From the NCBI GenBank assembly GCA_910585625.1, contig CAJUFQ010000001.1, positions 62,001 through 126,000 of the forward strand: 64,000 nucleotides of DNA. Reading direction: 5' to 3'. The position numbers and the translations under genes are program-made. This DNA is from an uncultured Lachnospiraceae bacterium. GTDB taxonomy: Bacteria > Bacillota > Clostridia > Lachnospirales > Lachnospiraceae. This document shows, piece by piece, positions 7,934 to 17,100 of the stretch; positions within the stretch are counted from its first letter, which is position 1, and every line of letters starts with the position of its first letter. The notes below the pieces were generated by a model, which had not been told where the DNA came from, did not search any database, and worked only from the letters and a program-made list of their open reading frames with translations.

Positions 7934-8697
7934 TGGGGATTATTCTTACAAGCAGGGTGCCGTACACAGCTGCAAATCCATTACGTCCCAAAAGGCCTGC
8001 GACGAGCAAGATTATTTTTCTTTCTATGGAGGGCATTGTCACAGAAGAGGAATATTTTGAATGGGTTTCCCGATTATTTGATGAGGTTAAGACAAAAATT
8101 CAGTTTATATCGGTAGTAGAAGATGCAGTCCATACGCGGGAAAAGTATCGGACGCAAGAGCAGAGGAGTATGCTGGGCAGGAGTAAGCCGAAACACTTAG
8201 TGGAGAAGATAGAGCAGTTTAAGATAGAGCAGAATGACAAATATCAATTTGACAAATACAAGGAAGATGAGTTTTGGATTGTCACAGATATTGATGATAA
8301 TTTATCTGATTTTGCAATAGAAGGTTTTCATAGGGCGTTGGATAGATGTGATGAAAGGGGATATGGGTATGCTGTCAGCAATCCGTTCTTTGAGCTGTGG
8401 CTCCTGCTGCATCATGATAACATCAAAGAAGAGGACGAGGGACATGCCGTCACAGAAAGCCATGCTTATGAGAAGACGGATTATTTCATAAAAAGGTTAA
8501 AAGATTGCGGGGCGCCGCTTTGTGATTCAAAGCATATCCGAAAAGAAGATTACACGAAGGAAAAAATAATCCAGGCAGTGGAAAGGGCAAAATCATTACA
8601 TACAGACAGAGAAGGACGTTATCCGAAATATCTTGCAACGACAGTGTACAGATTATTGGAAAAAATTCTGGAATTAGCGGCGAGACAAGGGAATTAA
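7933..8697 (+). CDS. RloB-like protein, putative effector of the AAA ATPase pair
   Basis: The 254-residue product shows RloB family features: a conserved start region ending in IIFLSMEGIVTEEEYF (about residues 27-42), FWIVTDIDDN near 115-124 and VSNPFFELWLLLHH near 149-162. The glutamate in SMEG and the DxD in TDIDD are arranged like a Toprim-type metal site, so a nuclease role is possible but not shown. Its ATG is within the stop of the ATPase gene, which implies coupled synthesis. It is the counterpart of AbiLii. The C-terminal part (165-254) is helical and basic, with no feature I recognise. Confidence 0.82.
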   Translation: MGIILTSRVPYTAANPLRPKRPATSKIIFLSMEGIVTEEEYFEWVSRLFDEVKTKIQFISVVEDAVHTREKYRTQEQRSMLGRSKPKHLVEKIEQFKIEQNDKYQFDKYKEDEFWIVTDIDDNLSDFAIEGFHRALDRCDERGYGYAVSNPFFELWLLLHHDNIKEEDEGHAVTESHAYEKTDYFIKRLKDCGAPLCDSKHIRKEDYTKEKIIQAVERAKSLHTDREGRYPKYLATTVYRLLEKILELAARQGN

Positions 8698-8777
8698 CCG
8701 TTACGTGTATTGGCATCGCTTTTAGAGAAGGAACTGATAAACTATCAATATAGAATCAATAAAAGGAGGAAGAGGAA

Positions 8778-9311
8778 ATGTCAAACCAGGTATTGGAAAC
8801 CATAAAGGCCAGGAGTTCTGCCAGGGCTTACAGCGGAGAGGAACCGACGAGGGAGGAAATTGAGGTTATTCTGGAGGCCGGCCTGCAGGCGCCGACCGGG
8901 ATGAACCGGCAGGAGATACGTTTTTCCGTGGTGAGCGGAAGCCATCCGGTATTGGCGGAACTGGACGAAGAAAAGAGGAGGCTGCGTGGGCAGGAAAAAC
9001 AGCCGCATAATTTCTATTATGAGGCGCCGACGCTAATTTTTCTCAGTGCGGAAGACGGCTTCAAATGGAGCAAGGTAGACGCTGGTATCGCAGTCCAGAA
9101 CATGGCGCTGGCAGCGGAAAGCCTTGGGCTTGGAAATCTGATTATAGGCTGTGTCTATGATGCGCTGCATGGCGAGAAAAAAGAATATTTTTCAAAGGCT
9201 TTAAAAATACCGGAAGGCTATTCTTTTGAAATCGCTTTGGCGGTAGGGCACAAAACGGATTGCAAGGAACCTCATGAGTATGATTCTGAAAAACAGGTGA
9301 CATGGCTGTAA
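8778..9311 (+). CDS. Nitroreductase family protein
   Basis: A 177-residue flavin-dependent oxidoreductase. It has the family start with SSARAYSGEEPTREEIEVIL (FMN-phosphate contact residues R and S), APTGMNRQ near residue 40, and the GIAVQNMALAAESLGLG motif near 105. Such enzymes use FMN and NAD(P)H to reduce nitro groups, quinones or other electrophiles; the natural substrate cannot be read from sequence. The AAAGGAGG site lies just upstream. It sits between the defence pair and a dehydrogenase, and shares no clear operon with either. Confidence 0.92.
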   Translation: MSNQVLETIKARSSARAYSGEEPTREEIEVILEAGLQAPTGMNRQEIRFSVVSGSHPVLAELDEEKRRLRGQEKQPHNFYYEAPTLIFLSAEDGFKWSKVDAGIAVQNMALAAESLGLGNLIIGCVYDALHGEKKEYFSKALKIPEGYSFEIALAVGHKTDCKEPHEYDSEKQVTWL

Positions 9312-9353
9312 GAATCCGCATATGATATCTAAAATGCTGATAGGATTATCATT

Positions 9354-10250
9354 ATGGGTTTAAACAGCAGATGTAGCTGCAAGCAAAATATTACCGTAGA
9401 TGACATGGCGTTCCCGCCGCAGCGCCAGGACAGGCAGCCAGGATTTGAGTATCTCATGAATCCGCTGCCTGTCTCTGAATGTGGGAAAGAATGCCGTAAG
9501 CTTGAAGGGAAGGTAGCTTTGGTTACAGGCGGCGACAGCGGGATAGGAAGGGCCGTGGCATATGATTTTGCCAAGCAGGGAGCCGGCGTTGCCATTGTCT
9601 ATTATGATGAGGAAACCGACGCCAAGCAGACTGCCGAGCGGATCCGGGAATTAGGCGGGAGGTCTCTGCTTGTATGCGGGGATTTAAGAGAGCCGGGATT
9701 TGCAAAATATTGCGTGGATAAGACGATGGACTATTTTGGGAAACTGGATATTCTGGTAAATAACCACGCCGTCCAATTTGTCCAAAGGAGCATTCTGGAC
9801 ATTTCACAGGAACAGTTGGAATGTACGTTCAGGACAAATGTGTTTTCCTATTTTTATTTGATTCAGAATGCGCTGCCATATATGAAAAGAGGCGGCAGTA
9901 TCATCAATACGGCGTCGGTGACTGCTTACCAGGGAAATAAAGACCTGATAGATTACAGCGCGACAAAGGGGGCGATTGTAACCCTTACGAGGTCGCTTGC
10001 CTTGTCGTTGGCGGAGAAAGGAATCAGGGTGAACGGGGTTGCGCCCGGCCCGATATGGACGCCATTAATCCCGGCATCTTATTCCGCCCATGAAGTTGCG
10101 ACGTTTGGCAAGAAAACATCCCATGTGCCTATGAATCGGGCTGGGCAGCCATGCGAAGTCTCCCCGTGCTATGTGTTCCTCGCTTCTGAGGATGCCAGCT
10201 ATATGACCGGGCAGATACTCCATCCCAACGGGGGGACGATTGTGGGCTGA
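9354..10250 (+). CDS. Short-chain dehydrogenase/reductase (general-stress type)
   Basis: A 298-residue SDR with an N-terminal extension of about 50 residues before the Rossmann fold, as in the YdaD/YhxC/YhdF group of general-stress dehydrogenases. Motifs: the cofactor loop TGGDSGIGRA near residue 59, the structural NNHA near 140, catalytic Ser in INTASVTAYQ and the YSATK active site near 202-206, then RVNGVAPGPIWTPL. The substrate is unknown; NAD(P)-linked oxidation of a sugar alcohol or aldehyde is the family norm. The first 17 residues (Cys-rich) are unusual and a later start is possible. The ribosome site is weak. Confidence 0.9.
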   Translation: MGLNSRCSCKQNITVDDMAFPPQRQDRQPGFEYLMNPLPVSECGKECRKLEGKVALVTGGDSGIGRAVAYDFAKQGAGVAIVYYDEETDAKQTAERIRELGGRSLLVCGDLREPGFAKYCVDKTMDYFGKLDILVNNHAVQFVQRSILDISQEQLECTFRTNVFSYFYLIQNALPYMKRGGSIINTASVTAYQGNKDLIDYSATKGAIVTLTRSLALSLAEKGIRVNGVAPGPIWTPLIPASYSAHEVATFGKKTSHVPMNRAGQPCEVSPCYVFLASEDASYMTGQILHPNGGTIVG

Positions 10251-10279
10251 CACGGTAGGATATACGGAATAATGAAAAA

Positions 10280-10324
10280 GCCGGAAGCTGATGTCTCCGG
10301 TTCAGGATATGGGGATATCAGCTT
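10280..10324 (+). terminator. Possible terminator after the SDR gene
   Basis: AAGCTGAT at about 10280-10287 can pair with ATCAGCTT about 30 bases later, which is followed by TTTCCC. The loop is long and the T run short, so this is weak. Confidence 0.3.
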
Positions 10325-10419
10325 TTCCCGACCATATTGTACAAGAAATAGTAAGGATGATGAGAAACCGTAAACCCGGGCTGTCTCACCGCATGACTTT
10401 ATTGGGAGTGCGTCTAAAG

Positions 10420-10439
10420 AAGAGCAAGTTTTCGCTCTT
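10420..10439 (-). terminator. Terminator-like hairpin at the 3' end of the RhuM pseudogene
   Basis: AAGAGC (10420-10425) pairs with GCTCTT (10434-10439) around an 8-base loop. On the minus strand it lies 12 bases after the pseudogene stop and is followed by a short CTTT run, so it may have ended that gene. Confidence 0.35.
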
Positions 10440-10450
10440 ATCTAACCACA

Positions 10451-10925
10451 TCAATCTTCCGATAAACTTTTTGTCTGCTCCTCAAGTTTTATACTAAATT
10501 TATCATAATCGGACATGAAAAGTCTATCTTGTATAATACGATATTTTTCAAATTCCGTTTCAGCATACAATTTGGCTTGTTCTGCACTTATCTTGCCAGG
10601 ACCAGTCAGTATTTCCGTACCGTTAAATTCAAGAAAGCCGGATTTCCCGAATATTTTCTAACTGACGGTCAAAATATTCATCTGTAAACAAAGTTCCTTT
10701 TTTAAACGCTCAACATCCATTGTCCAGCCTTGAATCGTATAATCTTTCACAATCTGCCCTGCCCATTTACGGAACTGCACTGTACGCTCATTATTTACTT
10801 TAAATCCAACAGCAATAATGGCTTGAAGATTGTAGTGATTTGTTTTATATTTTTCCCATCATCAGCAGTTATTAAGTATTTCTTAATAACTGCCGCTTCT
10901 ATATAATTCCCCGTCAGCAAAAATT
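10451..10925 (-). pseudogene. RhuM family (virulence RhuM/Fic-associated) protein, frameshifted remnant
   Basis: Reading the minus strand in pieces restores a RhuM-like protein. First LLTGNYIEAAVIKKYLITA and DDGKN, then after a frame change YKTNHYNLQAIIAVGF with QFRKWAGQIVKDY and DEYFDRQLENIREIR. A stop and another frame change follow, then FLEFNGTEILTGPGKIS and AETEFEKYRIIQDR, ending at the stop 10451-10453. The order matches RhuM proteins, but the usual N-terminal segment and a middle block are absent. At least two frame breaks make it non-functional. The stretch is clearly more AT-rich than its neighbours, which points to an acquired gene in decay. RhuM genes often travel with restriction-modification or defence islands, here about 2 kb from the AAA/RloB pair. 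Confidence 0.75.
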
Positions 10926-10990
10926 CTTTTTAAATGTGGATTGATGCATTGCAATCCTACAAATTTCAGGTATAAAATTTAATTTGATTA

Positions 10991-11019
10991 TTCCAAAATA
11001 TCAGTCAATATGCTATAAT
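10991..11019 (+). promoter_or_regulatory. Candidate extended -10 promoter for ychF
   Basis: TGCTATAAT gives a perfect TATAAT at 11014-11019 with the TGn extension. A weak -35 (TTCCAA, 10991-10996) lies 17 bases before it. A start near 11026 would give ychF a leader of about 215 bases with two hairpins. Confidence 0.5.
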
Positions 11020-11031
11020 ATTAGCCTATAT

Positions 11032-11068
11032 CAAATCCTTTTTGTTGGAATATAGCAGAAAGGATTTG
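11032..11068 (+). promoter_or_regulatory. Hairpin in the ychF leader, first copy
   Basis: CAAATCCTTT (11032-11041) pairs perfectly with AAAGGATTTG (11059-11068) and is followed by GTTTT. It could act as an attenuator. Its core AAATCCTT/AAGGATTT is repeated in a second hairpin at 11198-11224. Confidence 0.5.
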
Positions 11069-11197
11069 GTTTTAGGAGCGCCGTAAGTGGTATGCGGATA
11101 CAAAAAGTAATCAATATGCAGTTCAAAGAGGCAGAAAAAATCGGAAGTGCCTGGAAAATTGTGTAGCAGATTGTGTAGTAAAAATATAGAGAAAGGC

Positions 11198-11224
11198 GAA
11201 AATCCTTGAAAATAAAGGATTTTC
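11198..11224 (+). promoter_or_regulatory. Hairpin just upstream of ychF, second copy
   Basis: GAAAATCCTT (11198-11207) pairs perfectly with AAGGATTTTC (11215-11224) around a 7-base loop. It ends 18 bases before the ychF ATG. The GGATAGG that would serve as ribosome site lies directly against its 3' arm, so folding could affect initiation. Confidence 0.55.
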
Positions 11225-11242
11225 GGATAGGTATGATAAATT

Positions 11243-12340
11243 ATGAAACTAGGCATCGTGGGCTTGCCCAATGTAGGAAAAAGTACATTATTTAACTCAC
11301 TGACAAAAGCAGGCGCGGAATCCGCGAATTACCCCTTCTGTACGATTGACCCAAATGTCGGCGTCGTCACTGTTCCGGACGAACGCCTGAAAAAACTGGG
11401 CGATTTATATAAATCCAAGAAAGTGACCCCGGCTGTCATAGAATTTGTGGACATTGCAGGGCTTGTGAAAGGGGCGAGCAAAGGCGAAGGATTGGGTAAC
11501 CAGTTTCTGTCTAACATCCGTGAGGTAGATGCTATCGTCCATGTTGTGCGCTGCTTTGAAGACGGCAACATTGTCCATGTGGACGGCAGCATTAACCCGG
11601 TACGTGATATTGAGACCATAAACCTCGAGCTGATTTTTTCTGACATAGAGATTCTGGAGCGGAGGATTGCCAAGACCAGCAAGGGAGCCAGGATGGACAA
11701 GATCCTGGCAAAAGAGCTGGCTCTTTTGGAACGTGTGAAGGCACATCTGGAGGACGGCAGGCTTGCCAAAAGTTTCGAGGCAGACGATGAGGACGAGCAG
11801 GAATGGTTCCGGGGATATAATCTGCTGACCGCTAAGCCGGTCATCTATGCGGCAAACGTGTCTGAGGACGACTTGGCGGAGGATGGCGCGGGCAATGCAT
11901 TTGTGCAGGAAGTGAAGAAAAATGCCGCAGAGGAGAACTGTGAGGTATTCGTTATCTGCGCCCAGATTGAGCAGGAGATTGCAGAGCTGGATGATGAAGA
12001 AAAAGCTATGTTTTTAGAAGAACTTGGTTTGGAAGAATCCGGTCTGGAGAAACTAATTAAGGCAAGCTACAGCCTGTTGGGGCTGATCAGCTACCTGACT
12101 TCCGGGGAGGATGAGACACGCGCATGGACAATTAAGAAGGGAACAAAGGCGCCTCAGGCAGCAGGAAAGATCCATACGGATTTCGAACGCGGGTTTATCC
12201 GTGCGGAGGTAGTCAATTACCAGGATTTGCTGGATTGCGGCTCCTTAGCTGCGGCGAAAGAGAAAGGATTGGTCGGACTGGAAGGAAAAGAGTACGTGGT
12301 GAAGGATGGTGACGTGATTTTGTTCCGGTTTAACGTATAA
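11243..12340 (+). CDS. ychF: Redox-regulated ATPase YchF (Obg-like ATPase)
   Basis: A 365-residue Obg-family P-loop protein of normal length that prefers ATP to GTP and binds the ribosome. Motifs: GLPNVGKSTLFN at residues 7-18, TIDPNVGVV, DIAGLVKGAS near 68-77 (the Obg G3 region), the NxxE-type base site YAANVSED near 205, and a C-terminal TGS-like domain with RAWTIKKGTKAPQAAG and a tail ending in VILFRFNV. YchF regulates stress responses and translation. It stands alone with a long, structured leader. Confidence 0.97.
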   Translation: MKLGIVGLPNVGKSTLFNSLTKAGAESANYPFCTIDPNVGVVTVPDERLKKLGDLYKSKKVTPAVIEFVDIAGLVKGASKGEGLGNQFLSNIREVDAIVHVVRCFEDGNIVHVDGSINPVRDIETINLELIFSDIEILERRIAKTSKGARMDKILAKELALLERVKAHLEDGRLAKSFEADDEDEQEWFRGYNLLTAKPVIYAANVSEDDLAEDGAGNAFVQEVKKNAAEENCEVFVICAQIEQEIAELDDEEKAMFLEELGLEESGLEKLIKASYSLLGLISYLTSGEDETRAWTIKKGTKAPQAAGKIHTDFERGFIRAEVVNYQDLLDCGSLAAAKEKGLVGLEGKEYVVKDGDVILFRFNV

Positions 12341-12344
12341 ATCT

Positions 12345-12439
12345 CTGTGTAACTCCGAGGAAGAGTTCACAGGGCAGACCTTCTTATTTTAATTTAATAA
12401 GGGGAATCCATGAGAACTGAATTGAAAGGAGTTACACAG
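12345..12439 (+). promoter_or_regulatory. MATE leader with alternative pairings that can mask the ribosome site
   Basis: Segment A, CTGTGTAACTCC (12345-12356), can pair with a near neighbour B, GAGTTCACAG (12363-12372), with one bulged base. It can also pair over 12 perfect bases with C, GGAGTTACACAG (12428-12439). C contains the Shine-Dalgarno AAAGGAG of the MATE gene, whose ATG is at 12441. A:B leaves the ribosome site free and A:C hides it. This is a classic on/off arrangement, but no ligand, protein or leader peptide is apparent, and no known riboswitch class was recognised. Confidence 0.6.
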
Positions 12440-12440
12440 A

Positions 12441-13793
12441 ATGAGAGCAGAAAGCAAGAGATTCTACCAATCCCTGATGGCATTGGTTCTTCCGATTACG
12501 TTACAGAATTTTATTACAAATGCGGTGAATTCCGCCGATGTGTTTATGCTGGGGTATGTGGGGCAGACGGAATTGTCCGCGGTATCCCTGGCAAATCAGT
12601 TTCAGTTTCTTCTGTCAGGAGTATTTTTCGGGATATCTTCTGCAGTGGTCATGCTTGCGTCCCAATATTGGGGCAAGAAGGACACCGATTCCATACAGGC
12701 AGTTATGGGCATTGCGGTAAAGATTGCATTTACGATAACCGTGATTCTTGCCGTTGGTTCAGTTGCTATACCCGAAACGTTGATGAGAATTTATACTGCC
12801 GATGAGAGCTTGGTCGCGATTGGCTCCTCCTATTTGAGGATTGTAGGCGCGTCCTATGTGTGCATGAGTTTTTCCCAAGTCTATCTCTGTGTGCTGCGTA
12901 GCATGGAGCGGGCGCCGCTCAGCACGGCAATCAGCGCAGTGGCATTGCTTTCGAACGTAGTATTGAATGCAGTATTTATCTTTGGCATAGGCGGCGCGCC
13001 CAAGCTGGGCGTGATTGGCGTTGCCGTGGGGACGACGACGGCGCGTGTGCTGGAACTTTTGCTCTGCCTGGCGGACGCGGTGCGGGGGAAGGTATTCCGC
13101 GTCAGCTTAAAGATCATGTTTGGCAAGCACAAAATGCTGTTTGCTGATTTCTGTAAATATTCCATACCGGCGCTTATCAATGATTTTGCATGGACGTTGG
13201 CCTTTTCCATGTATTCGGTAATCATGGGGCATATGAATGCCGATGTGGTGGCGGCAAATTCTGTGGCGTCCACGGTACGCAGCCTATGTATGATCATGGG
13301 ATTTGCGCTTGGTTCCGGGGCTTCCGTGCTTCTGGGCATAGAGATTGGCGAGGGAAGATTGGAAGACGCCCGGCGGGACGCCAGAAAATCCTGTTATGTG
13401 ACGCTGGCGGTCGGGATTGCCACGGGCGTAATTATATTGCTGCTGCGTCCCATTGTATTTATGTGTTTTTCCCTGACAGACCGTGCGGCGAATTATCTGG
13501 ATATCATGATTTGGATCAATTCTTATTATGTGGTGGGACAGGCGATGAACACGCTGCTGATTTCCGGCGTGTTCCGTGCAGGCGGCGACTCTAAGTTCGG
13601 CATGATTTGCGATATCATTGTCATGTGGGGTATCAGCGTGCCACTGGGATTCCTCTGCGCCTTTGTTTTCAAGCTCCCGCCGATGGTGGTGTATTTTATC
13701 CTTTGTCTGGACGAGTTCTGGAAGATTCCGGCGGTGTATGTCCACTATAAGAAGTTTGGATGGCTCAAGGACATTACCAGGGAATATGAGTAA
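12441..13793 (+). CDS. MATE family efflux transporter
   Basis: A 450-residue membrane protein with about twelve hydrophobic segments in two homologous halves, the MATE (NorM/DinF) layout. Early motifs LPITLQNFITNAVNSADVFMLGYVGQTELSAVSLANQ and the second-half equivalent IPALINDFAWTLAFSMYSVIMGHMNADVVAANSVAST are visible. MATE proteins export cationic drugs or metabolites using Na+ or H+. Its ribosome site AAAGGAG lies within a leader that can fold it away. A strong terminator follows at 13901. Confidence 0.93.
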   Translation: MRAESKRFYQSLMALVLPITLQNFITNAVNSADVFMLGYVGQTELSAVSLANQFQFLLSGVFFGISSAVVMLASQYWGKKDTDSIQAVMGIAVKIAFTITVILAVGSVAIPETLMRIYTADESLVAIGSSYLRIVGASYVCMSFSQVYLCVLRSMERAPLSTAISAVALLSNVVLNAVFIFGIGGAPKLGVIGVAVGTTTARVLELLLCLADAVRGKVFRVSLKIMFGKHKMLFADFCKYSIPALINDFAWTLAFSMYSVIMGHMNADVVAANSVASTVRSLCMIMGFALGSGASVLLGIEIGEGRLEDARRDARKSCYVTLAVGIATGVIILLLRPIVFMCFSLTDRAANYLDIMIWINSYYVVGQAMNTLLISGVFRAGGDSKFGMICDIIVMWGISVPLGFLCAFVFKLPPMVVYFILCLDEFWKIPAVYVHYKKFGWLKDITREYE

Positions 13794-13900
13794 AGGGAAT
13801 ATTTGAAATTATATTTATCCCATCCTCTGACATCTGAATCTTTATTGGAAAGACGCTTTCACGTTTTAGGGTGACAAGGTTCTTTCCATTAGGCGAGAAA

Positions 13901-13937
13901 GGGGCATTTCGGCTGTAAAAAGCCGGGATGCCTTTTT
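13901..13937 (+). terminator. Intrinsic terminator after the MATE gene
   Basis: GGCAT-TT-CGGCT pairs with AGCCG-GG-ATGCC around a short A-rich loop and is followed by TTTTT (13933-13937). It separates the MATE gene from the GH43 promoter region. Confidence 0.8.
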
Positions 13938-13945
13938 AAAATATA

Positions 13946-14046
13946 AAAAACTAAATATATTATCTGTTTTTTTGTGCAATTCCTATAGTTTTTGGGGATG
14001 AATTATGGGTTGTGGTGTGCAAAAATAATATCACCAACATATAAAC
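13946..14046 (+). promoter_or_regulatory. Conserved upstream box and promoter of the first GH43 gene
   Basis: This block is shared with the region before the second GH43 gene (20140-20239). The best part is an identical 30-base stretch at 13973-14002 beginning TGTGCAATTCCTATAG. A second TGTGCAAAAAT (14016-14026) and a -10-like TATAAA (14040-14045) are also conserved in both. The repeated TGTGCAA words about 43 bases apart look like a direct-repeat site for an activator. By inference this is the YesN-type regulator at 30304. Confidence 0.65.
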
Positions 14047-14112
14047 TAGGAGGGATTGCGGGTTTTGTAAAGAGCTTACAATTCTATCCTCATTAAGAAA
14101 GGAGTATCAATA

Positions 14113-17100
14113 TTGAGGAAAGCACTGAAAAACCGATTGAAAAGGGCTTGCTCGGTAGTGCTGGCGGCAGCCATGGTAGTCACCATGCTTCCATCAGAAA
14201 CCCAAGCGGCCACATCATCCTCGTCAGCCAACGCTGACGGGACCTTCGATAACCCGGCTGTTTATGCAGACGTGCCGGATATCGATATCATACGCGTGGA
14301 GGACGCGTATTACATGGTCAGCACGACCATGCATCTATCTCCGGGATGCCCGATTATGAAATCGACGGATCTCGTAAACTGGGAAATCGTCAACTATGTG
14401 TACGATATCTTAGGGGATCAGGATGCCATGAACTTAAGGAATGGCAAGAATATGTACGGCAACGGCCAGTGGGCGGCAAGCCTGAAATACAATAACGGCA
14501 CGTACTACGTGGCATTCAACAGCAACACGACGGGAACGGCATATATCTATACCACGAAGGATATAGAGAATGGTTCTTGGACAAAGACAACTCTGAATGG
14601 AGCGTTCCATGATATGTCGCTGTTCTTTGACGACAATGGCAAATCTTATGTCCTCTACGGAGGAGGCGCGATTAAGTGCGCGGAGTTGTCCGAGGATTTA
14701 AAGACCGTAAACAAAGAGACGGAGACGACGCTCTTTGACGTCACAAAGGACGAGGGCGAGACTCATTTTACGGAAGGCCTGTTGTGCGAAGGTACGCACA
14801 TCATGAAAAAAGACGGCTATTACTATGTGTTCAACATCGGCTGGCCCGCAGGGCATTCCCGTCTGGAGATGTGCCACAGGAGCAAGACGTTCCCCAGCAC
14901 AGAGTGGGAGAGCAAAATTATCTTGGAGGCAAATTTTGAGAACAATGGCATTAACGCCGGCGTGGCACAGGGAGCAGTCATCGATACCCCGGATGGGAAA
15001 TGGTACGGCTTCATGTTCCAAGATCATGGCGCAATCGGGCGTACCCCGATACTCACGGACTGTGTGTGGAAAGACGGCTGGCCCATGCTTGGCAAGGACG
15101 GAGACGGCAAGACCGTGGAAGCAAATATGACGCTCCCGGCAACGGGAAGCGCAGTCAAGTCCCTGGTAAAATCAGACGACTTCTATAATGATGCAAAGCA
15201 CAGGGTATTTGAGGCAGAGCAGACAGACAGCACGGCAAAGGCTTACGGTGCAGCTGCAGAAGACGGAGCTGCCGGCTGGGAAGGGATTGAAAAGGGAGAG
15301 ATTGAAGTCGTATCCGCAGACAATGGCGGAAGCACGGATGACTCAGCCATTGAGCTGATTACCAACGGAGGTCTTGAATCCGGCACTACGGACGGCTGGA
15401 AAATCACGCCTGGCGAAAAAGGCGGCAAGATTGAGGCAGTGAATACGGAAAAGGCAAACGGCGAGTACAGCCTTTATGTTTCCGAGCGTGACGGCACCGG
15501 AACAGGCGCGTGCCAGGAACTGAGCGGCAAGATGGTAAAAGGCAAGACCTACACGATTTCAGGAAAGCTGAAATACACGGAAGGGCCTGCCACGAAAGAC
15601 TTCCTTGTTACGCTGCAGCATGGGGAAAATTATGAATACCGGCAGAATGCATTGGCCATTCATGCAAAAAAAGGAGAATGGGTATCCTTTACCGGAGAAT
15701 ATACCGCAAAAGACAAAGACGACAGCCATGCGTTCGATTCCAATAACATACATATTTTTGTGGAGACCGGATGGACGGCGGAACAGGATGCGACGAATGA
15801 CCGCATGAGCTATTACCTGGATGATTTCTCCGTGACAGCCCCCAGCGACAATATGGTATCGGACAGCTCCTTTAAGGAAGGCTTAGGCCCATGGGTCCCG
15901 TTCGAAGGCCATGCTAAGATTGAGCGCGTGACGCCAGGGTATGGCGGGGCGGACGACGGATGCCTGAAATCCAGCGAACGTACCGAGAACTGGCACGGCC
16001 CATCCATCGTCTTCGGCGACAAAATGACGCCTGGCAATACCTATACGATTAAGGCGCGCATCAAATACGATTCGGATAAGACGGCTCAGCAGAACTTCTG
16101 CTTCACCATGAAGGGGACGAAAGGATCGTCCAAAGACCCAAGCTATGAGACGATGGCGACCGGGGCTGCAAAGAGAGGTGAGTGGACGGATTTCACTGGC
16201 AAATGGACGATGCCGGAAGAGGCAACCGGAAGCTGGACGCTGTATGTGAACACGGGCAATGATGAGAAAGCGCCGTTCATAGACTTCTATCTGGATGATG
16301 TGACTATCACGGAAGAAGTGAAGCTGTCTTCCGACGCTCCGGAGAAAGGTGAGCATGACTACAACGGCTCCAACCTCGATCTTGTATGGCAGTGGAACCA
16401 TAACCCGAACAACAACAACTGGTCCCTGACCGAACGTGAGGGCTGGCTGAGGTTAAAGACCGGAAATAAGGCGACCAGCCTGCTGAACGCAAGGAACACG
16501 CTGACACAGAGGACATTCGGCCCGGCATGTTCCGGTGCAATCCGTATGGATATCAGCAACATGCAGAACGGGGATGTGGCAGGCCTTGGCTCCCTCTCCT
16601 TCAAATATGGCTACATCGCAGTGAAGAAGAATGGAGAGAAAGCAGAACTGCAGATGGTGGACGCTTCTGCGAACGACACAGAGAAAAAAGAAGATAAACC
16701 GGTTGTCAAAGAGAGCGTGGACTGCACAAAAGAAGATATCGTATACCTGAAAGAAGACTTTAATTTTGCAGGGAATGCAGACGGAAGCGACAAAGATACC
16801 GTGGCTTTCTATTACAGCTTTGACGGCAAGGAATGGAAGAAACTTGGCGATACCATGAAGCTGAGCTATGAGCTGGTACACTTCATGGGCAGCAAATTTG
16901 CAATCTTTAACTATGCGACTGTAAAATCCGGCGGTTATGTGGACGTGGACTACTTTAACGTTTCCGACAAGATTACCGGAACGGAGCAGCCGGCGGCAGA
17001 ACTGAGCGCGTCCATGACGGCGACAGAAAAAGTCAGCGGCGTCGTGGGCAGCCAGTGCGAGGCGAAACTGAGCATGGATGAGCTGAAAGCAGGCAAGCAT

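Noticed and set aside
10291..10497. Open frame of 68 codons after the SDR gene
   Set aside because: No ribosome site, no recognisable pattern, and it runs into the 3' end of the RhuM pseudogene on the other strand.
10866..10892. Perfect 11-bp inverted repeat in the RhuM remnant
   Set aside because: It falls in codons of a conserved RhuM segment (AAVIKKYLIT), so it is more easily explained as a coding coincidence than as a regulatory site.
11026..11271. Minus-strand frame of 81 codons over the ychF leader
   Set aside because: It overlaps the ychF start, has no ribosome site and reads through both leader hairpins.
12410..12805. Overlapping frame across the start of the MATE gene
   Set aside because: It is in another frame over a clear transporter coding region and is explained as a shadow, although it could in principle be a short leader peptide.
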